DNA of 64,000 nt from Ectopseudomonas composti (lineage in GTDB: Bacteria; Pseudomonadota; Gammaproteobacteria; Pseudomonadales; Pseudomonadaceae): contig NZ_LSSW01000030.1 of assembly GCF_001567565.1 (NCBI RefSeq), positions 186,001 to 250,000 of the forward strand. The letters run 5' to 3'. The position numbers were made by a program, and so were the translations under genes. Positions within the stretch are counted from its first letter, which is position 1. The number at the start of each line of letters is the position of its first letter. Positions 16,520 to 25,100 of the stretch are shown piece after piece. A model generated the notes under the pieces. It was not told the DNA's origin and did no database searches. It saw only the letters and a list, made by a program, of their open reading frames with translations.

Positions 16520-16807
16520 ATGGAACTGAACAAAGAAGTGCTGGACTGCATGAAAGCGCTGCGTCGTCGCCTGCGTGACGAGCAGGCCATGGACATTCGC
16601 CTGAGCCAGGTCGACGCGATCGACGCCATGCTCGATGGCAGCATGAAGTCCGCAGATGAAGAAACCCGCCGCCTCGGTCAGCGCCTGGCGCAATTGTCCG
16701 ATCAACCGCAGCGCGCGACGGTCACTGCACTGGCAGCGGCCGGGCTACAGTCCGGCGCGCCTACCGGCTCGGTGCGCGTCTATCGCGGGCAGCGCATCTA
16801 CGCCTGA
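16520..16807 (+). CDS. Small cytoplasmic protein behind a sigma-54 promoter, unknown function
   Basis: 95 residues from ATG 16520, which has GGGGGA seven bases upstream; a GTG six bases earlier is too close to the ribosome site. The N-terminal two thirds are highly charged and helical (KEVLDCMKALRRRLRDEQ, DEETRRLGQRLAQL) and the tail is TGSVRVYRGQRIYA. No signal or membrane segment. Its stop overlaps the stop of the convergent epimerase gene by 10 bases. I do not recognise the family. Confidence 0.7.
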   Translation: MELNKEVLDCMKALRRRLRDEQAMDIRLSQVDAIDAMLDGSMKSADEETRRLGQRLAQLSDQPQRATVTALAAAGLQSGAPTGSVRVYRGQRIYA

Positions 16808-17796
16808 GGCCCCATCTGCGCCTGCCACCAGGTGCAGAATTCATCCAGCGCATCCCACAGGCTGGCCCTGGGTTCGTAGTCGAGCAGATCGCGAGCGCGG
16901 TCGATGTTCAGGGAGAAATCCCTGGCCATCACCGCCACACCCAGGCGAAACAGGCTCGGCTCCGGCCGCCCCGGCAGCACCCGACACACACCTTCATTGA
17001 GCGTCGCTGCCGCATAGGCCAGCGGCAACGGCACATGCCGCGTCACCGCGGGCAACTGCAGGCGCCGCAACACGTAATTGACCACGTCCCACAACGGCAC
17101 CGGGGCGCCGTTACTGATGTTGTGCGCCTGGCCAAGCGCGGCATCGCCAACCTGCAACGAGCTGAACAAGGCATCGTTGAGGTTGTGCACGCTGGTGAAG
17201 TCGACCTTGTTCAGGCCATTGCCGATGATCGCCAGGCGGCCTTTGCGCTGCATGCCGATCAACCTTGGGAAGATGCTGGTATCGCCTGCACCGGTGACGA
17301 AGCGCGGACGCAGGGCAATGACCTCGAGACCGAACTCCTGCGCGGCGAACACCTGCTGTTCGGCCTGGTACTTGGTCTTGCCGTAGTGATCGGAGAAGCG
17401 TTTGGGCACCTGCTCCTCGCGGATGTCGACATGGGACCTTCCATCGAAGTAGATCGATGGCGAAGACAGATGCACCAGGCGCCGGACCTTCTGCTTGAGG
17501 CAGGCGTCGACGATGTTTTCGGTGAGGGTGACGTTGGCCTGATGAAAATGCGCGTAGTCGCCCCACACGCCAACCGCTCCGGCGCAATGCACCACCGCCT
17601 CGACATCCCGGCACAGCGCCTGCGCCAACTCCTCGTCGGCAAGGTCACCTGAAACGAATTCGGCGCCACGCTTGATCAGGTGCTGCACACCTTCGGCACG
17701 ACGGCCGTTGACTCGCACGGCCAGCCCCTGTTCGAGCGCGAAACGAGCGAAGCGCCCACCGATGAAGCCACTCGCGCCGGTGACCAGAATCTTCAT
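16798..17796 (-). CDS. NAD-dependent epimerase/dehydratase of the 3-beta-HSD-like group
   Basis: 332 residues from ATG 17796 (AGGGG six bases upstream); an ATG two codons earlier is also possible. The NAD-binding TGASGFIGG is at residues 6-14 and the catalytic YGKTK (Tyr138/Lys142) is present. The C-terminal half resembles the 3-beta-hydroxysteroid dehydrogenase/OleD-type extended SDRs. Substrate unknown. It stands alone between convergent and same-strand genes. Confidence 0.8.
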   Translation of the reverse strand: MKILVTGASGFIGGRFARFALEQGLAVRVNGRRAEGVQHLIKRGAEFVSGDLADEELAQALCRDVEAVVHCAGAVGVWGDYAHFHQANVTLTENIVDACLKQKVRRLVHLSSPSIYFDGRSHVDIREEQVPKRFSDHYGKTKYQAEQQVFAAQEFGLEVIALRPRFVTGAGDTSIFPRLIGMQRKGRLAIIGNGLNKVDFTSVHNLNDALFSSLQVGDAALGQAHNISNGAPVPLWDVVNYVLRRLQLPAVTRHVPLPLAYAAATLNEGVCRVLPGRPEPSLFRLGVAVMARDFSLNIDRARDLLDYEPRASLWDALDEFCTWWQAQMGPQA

Positions 17797-17897
17797 CGCC
17801 ATCCCCTACCCTGGATTCTTGTCATTGCCGCACTCTAGCAGCGCCATCGTCGTGGCGCGTTGTCGGCGGCGGCCATAACTACGACCCTGCGGGCCGC

Positions 17898-18794
17898 TCA
17901 TAGGTGCAACGGCACCAGCACCGAGGCAGAGTGAAGACGCAGCTGCTGGGTCAGTTCGCTGAGCAACTCCCCACCATTGCGCCAGTGGTGCCAGTACAAC
18001 GGCACATCGATGCAGCGCTCGGGTACCAGGTCCACCAGCCTGCCGCTGGCCCGCTCCTCACGCACCTGCAATTCCGGCACCAGGCCCCAGCCGAGGCCGC
18101 CTTCGGTCATACGTACGAAACCTTCGGACGACGGGCACAGGTGATAAGCGAAGGCCCCCGAGACACCGAGGCCTGCCAGATAGCGATGCTGCAGTTGATC
18201 ATCCGGGCCGTAGACGATGGCCGGCGCACGTGCCAGTGCCTCGGCAGTGACGCCACCGGCAAAATGCCGGGCGATGAAGGCCGGGCTGGCCAGCGCGCGA
18301 TAACGCATCGCGCCCAGCGCCAGGCTGCGCGCCCCCGCCACCGGACGCTCGGCAGCACACACGCAGCCAGCTACTTCGCCCGCGCGCATGCGCTTGAGGC
18401 CGACCTCCTGGTCCTCCACCACCAGTTCCATCAGCACCTGCTGGCTGGCGCAGAACGTGGCCGTCGCCGCCGCCCACCAGGTCGCCAGGCTGTCGGCATT
18501 GATGGCGATGCGCAGGCGCTCGGGCAAGGCCTGCTCGTCCAACCCTGGAACCTGGCCCTGCAGGTCGCGTTCGAGCAGACGCACCTGCTGCACGTGGTTG
18601 AGCAGGCGCCGCCCGATCTCGGTGGGCGCCGGTGGCGTGGCACGCACCAGCACCGGCTGGCCGACCCGCGCTTCGAGCAGCTTGATGCGCTGCGACACCG
18701 CCGATTGCGACAGCCCCAGCACCTGCGCCGCGCGTTCGAAGCCAGCCTGCTCCACCACCGCCGCCAGAGCGGCAAGAAGCTTGTAATCGAACAA
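17898..18794 (-). CDS. argP: LysR-type regulator ArgP (IciA)
   Basis: 298 residues. The N-terminal HTH (YKLLAALAAVVEQAGFERAAQVLGLSQSAVSQRIKLLE) is nearly identical in pattern to ArgP/IciA, and length is right. ArgP activates the arginine exporter gene argO in response to arginine and lysine. Here it is divergent from an ACT-domain gene plus a LysE/ArgO exporter, the arrangement expected for that circuit; the 94-base gap between the starts should hold its operator. Confidence 0.88.
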   Translation of the reverse strand: MFDYKLLAALAAVVEQAGFERAAQVLGLSQSAVSQRIKLLEARVGQPVLVRATPPAPTEIGRRLLNHVQQVRLLERDLQGQVPGLDEQALPERLRIAINADSLATWWAAATATFCASQQVLMELVVEDQEVGLKRMRAGEVAGCVCAAERPVAGARSLALGAMRYRALASPAFIARHFAGGVTAEALARAPAIVYGPDDQLQHRYLAGLGVSGAFAYHLCPSSEGFVRMTEGGLGWGLVPELQVREERASGRLVDLVPERCIDVPLYWHHWRNGGELLSELTQQLRLHSASVLVPLHL

Positions 18795-18888
18795 TCGATT
18801 TTCCTAATGAGCGATCAGTAATATTGGTTTCTCTTATACATCCAGACGTCGCAGACTCGCCAGCATTCAGCCCAATCAGGAGCCCGCA

Positions 18889-19302
18889 ATGTCCGGCGAA
18901 ACCAACCTCGCGCGCCTGCTGCGCAGCATGACGCCGCAGCTCAACCCAGGTCAGTACGTGTTCTGCTGCGTCCCGGTCGAGCATGACTGCAGTGCCCTGC
19001 AACCGATCGCCAGCCTGCGCGAAGCCGAAGGCCTGAGCCTGGTGCTGACCCGCGAAAGCGCAGACGCCCATGGCCTGCACTATGACTACGTCGCGGCCTG
19101 GATCACCCTGCAGGTGCACTCGTCACTGGCGGCCGTCGGGCTGACCGCCTCCTTCTCCGCCGCCCTGGCGCAGACAGGAATCAGCTGCAACGTGGTCGCC
19201 GGCTTTCACCACGACCACCTCTTCGTCCCCAGCGAGCGCGCCGAAAAGGCGCTGTACACCCTGCGCGCCCTGTCGGCAGCGTCCATGCCGGAGCCAGCGT
19301 GA
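18889..19302 (+). CDS. ACT-domain protein between argP and the exporter
   Basis: 137 residues with an ACT-like pattern of two beta-alpha-beta units: YVFCCVPVE, LSLVLTRESAD, AWITLQVHSSLAAVGLTASFSAALAQTGISCNVVAGFHHDHLFVP. ACT domains bind amino acids, so it probably senses arginine or lysine for the adjacent exporter (inference). Its TGA shares one base with the ATG of the exporter (TGATG), giving translational coupling. Confidence 0.8.
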   Translation: MSGETNLARLLRSMTPQLNPGQYVFCCVPVEHDCSALQPIASLREAEGLSLVLTRESADAHGLHYDYVAAWITLQVHSSLAAVGLTASFSAALAQTGISCNVVAGFHHDHLFVPSERAEKALYTLRALSAASMPEPA

Positions 19303-19904
19303 TGTGGCAGAGCTACAGCAACGGCCTGCTGGTCGCCATCGGCCTGATCATGGCCATCGGCACGCAGAACGCCTTCGTCCTGGCGCAGAGCCTGCGCCGT
19401 GAACACCATCTGCCCGTAGCCGCCCTGTGCATCCTCTGCGATGCGATTCTGGTCGCTGCCGGCGTGTTCGGCCTGGCCACGCTGCTGGCGCAGAGTCCGA
19501 CCTTGCTGGCCATCGCCCGCTGGGGCGGCGCCGCGTTTCTGATCTGGTACGGCAGCCAGGCGCTGCTGCGCGCCGCACGGCCGCAATCGTTGCAGGCGGC
19601 CGGCAGTGAACCACGCTCATTGCGCGCCGTGCTGCTCGCGGCCCTGGCGGTCACCCTGCTCAACCCGCATGTCTATTTGGATACCGTGTTGCTGATCGGT
19701 TCGCTCGGCGCCCAGCAGCCCGAGCCAGGCGCCTATGCAGCGGGAGCCGCCAGCGCCTCGCTGCTCTGGTTCAGTGCGCTGGCCCTCGGTGCCGCGTGGC
19801 TTGCGCCCTGGCTGGCCAGACCGCTGACCTGGCGCCTGATCGACCTGGGTGTGGCGGCGATGATGTTCACGGTGGCCGCGCAACTGATCCTGGGCGCGCT
19901 GTAA
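19302..19904 (+). CDS. argO: LysE/ArgO family basic amino acid exporter
   Basis: 200 residues, hydrophobic throughout, with the LysE signature GLIMAIGTQNAFVLAQSLRREH near the N-terminus and LLNPHVYLDTVLLIGSLG in the middle; five to six membrane helices. It exports arginine or lysine across the inner membrane. The gene follows an ACT-domain gene directly and faces ArgP, its likely activator. The ATG at 19302 overlaps the previous stop; a GTG one codon earlier is possible. Confidence 0.85.
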   Translation: MWQSYSNGLLVAIGLIMAIGTQNAFVLAQSLRREHHLPVAALCILCDAILVAAGVFGLATLLAQSPTLLAIARWGGAAFLIWYGSQALLRAARPQSLQAAGSEPRSLRAVLLAALAVTLLNPHVYLDTVLLIGSLGAQQPEPGAYAAGAASASLLWFSALALGAAWLAPWLARPLTWRLIDLGVAAMMFTVAAQLILGAL

Positions 19905-19944
19905 TCGCGCATAATGCGCCTGGCTCATTACGCCAGGAGCAACA

Positions 19945-20901
19945 ATGGATACCTTGCATGCAATGCGCGTGTTCGTTCAGGTGGTCGAGCGCGGCAGCTT
20001 CACCGCCGCGGCCCAGACACTCGACCTGTCCACCGCACAGGTGTCACGGCTGATCGCCGACCTGGAGCAGCACCTTGAAGCACGCCTGCTGCAACGCACC
20101 ACGCGGCGCCTGGCCCTGACCGAAACCGGCGAGCATTATCTGGAGCGCTGCCGGCAGATTCTCGATCAGGTCGACGAGGCCGACGCCGAAGCCCGCGGCG
20201 CCCACCAGACACCCAGCGGCCGCCTGCGCGTGCACACCATGACCGGCCTCGGCCTGCAGCACATCACCCCACTGATCGCCCGCTATGCCGAACACCACCC
20301 TCAGGTCGTGGTGGAACTGACCCTGGCCCAGCGCACCCCCGACCTGCTCGAAGACGGCCATGACGTGACCATCGCCTTCGCCCGCGACCTGCCTGACTCG
20401 CAACTGGTCGCGCAGCGCCTGGGGGCGATCCACAGCGTGATCTGCGCAGCCCCCAGCTACCTGGCTGAATACGGGATTCCCGAGCACCCGGCTGACCTCC
20501 AGCGCCATCGCCATCTGCGCCTGACCGATCCGCTCTACCGCGGCCAATGGGATTTCAGTGACGACCCGCTGCAGGCGCTGCCGGCCGAATGCTTCCAGGT
20601 CAACGTCGCCGAGGCGCTGGTCAAGGCGGCCCAGGCCGGCATGGGGTTCTGCCTGCTGCCCTCCTTCGTCGCCAGCCAGCCGCTGCGCGAAGGGCGCCTG
20701 CTCCGCCTGCTGCCGCAACACCGGCTGCGCGCGCTGAACATCTACGCGATGTATCCGTCGCGACGCTTCCTCGATGCCAAGACGCGCACCTGGGTGGAGT
20801 TTCTCAAGGCCGAACTGCCGCCGCTGCTGCTCGCCGACGAGGCGGTGCTGGACGATGCGCAGCACTGGGCAAGCCCGGAGAAATTGTTGCGCGAAAGGTA
20901 A
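19945..20901 (+). CDS. LysR-family transcriptional regulator
   Basis: 318 residues. The HTH is MRVFVQVVERGSFTAAAQTLDLSTAQVSRLIADLEQHL, followed by the substrate-binding domain with the AGMGFCLLPSFVA segment. It belongs to the large CrgA/DhcR-like group of LysR proteins whose targets cannot be deduced from sequence. It follows argO by 40 bases on the same strand but has its own ribosome site, and shows no divergent target. Confidence 0.85.
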   Translation: MDTLHAMRVFVQVVERGSFTAAAQTLDLSTAQVSRLIADLEQHLEARLLQRTTRRLALTETGEHYLERCRQILDQVDEADAEARGAHQTPSGRLRVHTMTGLGLQHITPLIARYAEHHPQVVVELTLAQRTPDLLEDGHDVTIAFARDLPDSQLVAQRLGAIHSVICAAPSYLAEYGIPEHPADLQRHRHLRLTDPLYRGQWDFSDDPLQALPAECFQVNVAEALVKAAQAGMGFCLLPSFVASQPLREGRLLRLLPQHRLRALNIYAMYPSRRFLDAKTRTWVEFLKAELPPLLLADEAVLDDAQHWASPEKLLRER

Positions 20902-20992
20902 TGGTCATTCACCCGGATCGCGCTTTTTCGGGCTCAGCAGCCTCAATAGGATGACTTCGAACCCACGAAGAGTCCGCAAGAGGATCGCCCCC

Positions 20993-21175
20993 ATGAAAAA
21001 CCTTATCACTGCCGCTGCCCTGTCCCTTTCCGCCCTGCTTGCCACTCAGGCCTGCTTCGCCGAAGAGTCCCCCGCGTTCGTCGCCCACCAGCAGGCCTAT
21101 CAGCAACATTCGCACAGCGCCCCGACCCAGCAGGCGCAAGCCGCGAGCACGCAGAACGCCGATCAGCACGGTTGA
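20993..21175 (+). CDS. 60-residue secreted Gln/His/Ala-rich peptide
   Basis: A clear signal peptide (MKNLITAAALSLSALLATQACFA) leaves a mature chain of about 37 residues rich in Gln, His, Ala and Ser (HQQAYQQHSHSAPTQQ), without Cys or aromatic core, so it is probably unstructured. An AGAGGA ribosome site precedes the ATG. Another small exported protein follows 88 bases later. Function unknown. Confidence 0.65.
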   Translation: MKNLITAAALSLSALLATQACFAEESPAFVAHQQAYQQHSHSAPTQQAQAASTQNADQHG

Positions 21176-21189
21176 ACCCAGGCTTCCCT

Positions 21190-21217
21190 GGCGCCGGCCC
21201 TGCTCCTGACCGGCGCC
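21190..21217 (+). terminator. GC-rich hairpin between two small secreted-protein genes
   Basis: GGCGCCGG and CCGGCGCC pair around a 12-base loop just after the 60-aa gene. No T-run follows, so termination would be partial. Confidence 0.4.
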
Positions 21218-21263
21218 CCTCGGGCCGCTGATCCGACCCTTTTTCCCGAACATCGAGGCCATC

Positions 21264-21491
21264 ATGAAACGTATCGTCTATCTATTGGCGCTCGCCTGTG
21301 CGACCACCCAGACGCAGGCCGAAACGCCCGAGCATTACCACTACGGCATGCACCTGGACATTGCCAAGGTCATCAGCCAGACCTTGCCGCAAGGCTGCGA
21401 AACAGGTGAAGCCCAAATGGTCTATCTGGACTCCAAAGGTGAGCAGCACACACTGACCTACCTGCGCATGGGCGAAGGCTGCGATTACTGA
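21264..21491 (+). CDS. DUF2790 family small secreted protein
   Basis: 75 residues. Signal peptide residues 1-19, then YHYGMHLDIAKVISQT...CETGEAQMVYLDSKGEQHTLTYLRMGEGC, the pattern of DUF2790 with two cysteines that probably form a disulfide. Common in Pseudomonas in several paralogues; periplasmic, function not established. Confidence 0.85.
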   Translation: MKRIVYLLALACATTQTQAETPEHYHYGMHLDIAKVISQTLPQGCETGEAQMVYLDSKGEQHTLTYLRMGEGCDY

Positions 21492-22156
21492 CTACTGCCC
21501 GCGCCCGCACCGGCCGCGCTGAGCATCAGCCTGCCCCTGATCGCCGCCGCGCCAGCGATCCAGGGCCTACCGGACTTATGCGAATGCGCTGTTCAACCCC
21601 CCCGCCATCCAGGCGCATGCATACCCCACCCTGCGCCTCTATCACGCCCACCGCCGACCTTCACCGCCACCCTGCGCGAACACGCCAGCACAACGCGCCC
21701 GACGACCGGGAACCACACCCCGGCAATCTCGCGGTCTATGCTCAATAGAGGTTACCGAGTTGCGATAGCGCTCGACGCCTTGGTCATCCCGCTGGCAAGC
21801 GACCGCGCGCGGGTAGCACCTAGGTTGCACCAGCATGGCGCAGCGCATCGACCCGCAGCATCAGGCGAATGTTTCTCAGCGCCCGCGTCAAGACTGGCGA
21901 ACACCCCTCATGCCGCGTAAGCCAGCATAAAACGGGGCTTGAGCAGCATTATCCAGCGCGGAATGAACGTCCGTCGGGACGCTGATCTAATTGGTTGCAC
22001 CTAGTTGCACCAAGGACCAAAGCAGGTTTAATCTCCCGCAGCTTTTTTGCTGCCCGCCATTCATGGCGGCAACGCATCGGGCCGTCGCAGGCGACGTCAA
22101 AAATTGCCCAGGCAATTTTTCTACCGTGCATAACCTGACAATAAGTAGGACTCTCC
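21492..22156. other. 665-base non-coding region upstream of putA
   Basis: No convincing gene. It contains two motif pairs built on TTGCACC: TAGCACC at 21814 with TTGCACC at 21825, and TTGCACC at 21995 with 22005. The last 130 bases are comparatively A/T-rich and hold the putA promoter. A REP-like or decayed coding origin for 21500-21760 is possible, but I see no recognisable product. Confidence 0.5.
21995..22011 (+). promoter_or_regulatory. Direct-repeat regulator site upstream of putA
   Basis: TTGCACC occurs twice with a 10-base period, one helical turn, 146 bases before the putA ATG. A related pair lies at 21814-21831. Tandem half sites on one face of DNA fit an AraC-type activator such as PruR, which controls putA in P. 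aeruginosa, or the RHH domain of PutA itself. Which one is inference. Confidence 0.5.
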
Positions 22157-25100
22157 ATGGCTACTACCACTCTTGGCGTAAAACTCGACGATGCCACCCG
22201 CGAGCGCCTGAAAAAGGCCGCCGCGCAGATCGACCGTACGCCGCACTGGATGATCAAGCAGGCGATCTTCAATTATCTGGAGCAAGTCGAGAGTGGCCTG
22301 ACGCCCGCCGAACATGCCGGCCTGGCTGCCGCAGCCGGTGAGGAAGCCCTGGAGTCGCTGACCGAGCAAGGCCTGCAGGTGTTTCTCGACTTCGCCGAGA
22401 GCATTCTCCCGCAGTCGGTACTGCGCGCCGCCATCACCAGCGCCTACCGTCGCCCGGAGACCGAAGTGGTGCCGATGCTGCTGGAGCAGGCACGCCTGAA
22501 CCCGGAACAGGCCGAGGCTTCGCAGAAGCTGGCCCTGGGGATTGCCGAGAAGCTGCGCAACCAGAAGAACGCCAGCGGCCGCCAGGGTCTGGTACAGGGT
22601 CTGCTGCAGGAGTTCTCGCTGTCGTCGCAGGAAGGCGTGGCCCTGATGTGCCTGGCCGAAGCCCTGCTGCGCATCCCTGACAAGGCCACCCGCGACGCAC
22701 TGATCCGCGACAAGATCGCCAATGGCAATTGGAGCCAGCACCTCGGCCAGAGCCCGTCGATGTTCGTCAACGCGGCGAGCTGGGGCCTGCTGATCACCGG
22801 CAAGCTGGTGTCCACCCACAACGAGGCCGGCATGACCTCGTCGCTCAACCGCATCATCGGCAAGAGCGGCGAACCGGTGATCCGCAAGGGCGTGGACATG
22901 GCCATGCGCCTGATGGGCGAGCAGTTCGTCACCGGCGAAACCATCGCCGAAGCCCTGGCCAATGCCGCCACCCTGGAAGCCAGGGGCTTCCGCTACTCCT
23001 ACGACATGCTCGGTGAAGCCGCGCTGACCGAGGAAGACGCCAAGCGTTACCTGGCCTCCTACGAGCAGGCCATCCACGCCATCGGCAAGGCCTCGCACGG
23101 TCGCGGCATCTACGAAGGCCCGGGCATCTCGATCAAGCTCTCGGCCCTGCACCCGCGCTACAGCCGCGCCCAGTACGAGCGGGTGATGGACGAGCTGTAC
23201 CCGACCCTGCTGAGCCTGACCCAACTGGCCAAGCAGTACGATATCGGCCTCAACATCGACGCCGAGGAAGCCGACCGCCTGGAGCTGTCGCTGGATCTGC
23301 TCGAACGCCTGTGCTTCGAGCCAAGCCTGGCCGGCTGGAACGGTATCGGTTTCGTCATCCAGGCCTACCAGAAGCGCTGCCCGTACGTGATCGACTATGT
23401 GATCGACCTGGCCAAGCGCAGCCGTCACCGCCTGATGATCCGCCTGGTGAAAGGCGCCTACTGGGACAGCGAAATCAAGCTGGCCCAGGTCAACGGCCTG
23501 GAAGGCTACCCGGTGTACACCCGCAAGCCGTACACCGACGTCTCCTACATCGCCTGCGCGCGCAAGCTGCTGGCCGCGCCGGAAGCCATCTACCCGCAGT
23601 TCGCCACCCACAACGCCCACTCGCTGTCGGCCATCTACCACCTGGCCGGGCAGAACTACTACCCGGGCCAGTACGAGTTCCAGTGCCTGCACGGCATGGG
23701 CGAGCCGCTGTACGAGCAAGTGGTGGGCAAGCTCAAGGATGGCAAGCTGAACCGTCCGTGCCGCATCTACGCCCCGGTCGGTAGCCACGAAACCCTGCTG
23801 GCCTACCTGGTACGCCGCCTGCTGGAAAACGGCGCCAACACCAGCTTCGTCAACCGCATCGCCGACCACAGCATCTCGCTGAAAGACCTGGTGCTCGACC
23901 CGGTGCTGCAGGTCGAGCAGATGGCCGCGCAGGAAGGCAGCATCGGCCTGCCGCATCCGCGCATCGCCCTGCCGCGTGACCTGTACGGCCAGGAGCGGGT
24001 CAACTCCGCCGGCCTGGATCTGGCCAACGAACACCGCCTCGGTTCGCTGTCATCGGCGCTGCTGTCGACCGCCAACCTGAACTACCTGGCCGAGCCGATG
24101 CTCGGTTGCGATGGCGCCAACCCGGGCGAGCCGGAGCCGGTGCGCAACCCGGCCGATCACCGCGATCTGGTCGGCCACGTGCGCGAAGCCAGCATTGCCG
24201 ACGTCGACAGCGCCATCCTCTGCGCCCTGGCCAGTGGGCAGATCTGGCAATCCACCCGGCCCGCCGAACGCGCTGCCGTGCTGGAGCGCGCCGCCGACCT
24301 GATGGAAGCCGAGCTGCAGCAATTGATGGGCCTGCTGGTGCGCGAGTCCGGCAAGACCTTCGCCAACGCCATCGCCGAGGTGCGCGAGGCGGTGGACTTC
24401 CTGCGTTACTACGCGATCCAGGCACGCAGCTTCGGCAACGATAGCCACCGCCCGCTGGGCCCGGTGGTGTGCATCAGCCCGTGGAACTTTCCCCTGGCGA
24501 TCTTCAGCGGCCAGGTGGCCGCCGCACTGGCCGCCGGCAACACCGTACTGGCCAAGCCGGCCGAACAGACGCCGCTGATCGCCGCCCAGGCCGTGCGCAT
24601 TCTGCTCGAAGCCGGCGTGCCGGCCGGTGCCGTGCAATTGCTGCCGGGCCGTGGCGAAACCGTCGGCGCGCGCCTGGTGGGTGACGAGCGTGTGCGTGGT
24701 GTGATGTTCACCGGTTCCACCGAAGTGGCCGGCATCCTCCAGCGCAACATCGCCGGGCGCCTCGACGCCCAGGGCCGCACCATTCCGCTGATCGCCGAAA
24801 CCGGCGGCCTCAACGCCATGATCGTCGACTCCTCGGCGCTGACCGAGCAGGTGGTGATGGACGTGGTCGCCTCCGCCTTCGACAGCGCCGGCCAGCGTTG
24901 CTCGGCCCTGCGCGTGCTGTGCGTGCAAGACGACGTGGCCGACCGTGTGCTGACCATGCTCAAGGGCGCCATGGCCGAATACACCCTCGGCAACCCGGAG
25001 CGCCTCAATACCGACATCGGCCCGGTGATCGACGCCGAAGCCAAGGCCGGCATCGAAACCCATATCGCCAAGCTGCGTGAGAAAGGCCGCAAGGTCACTC

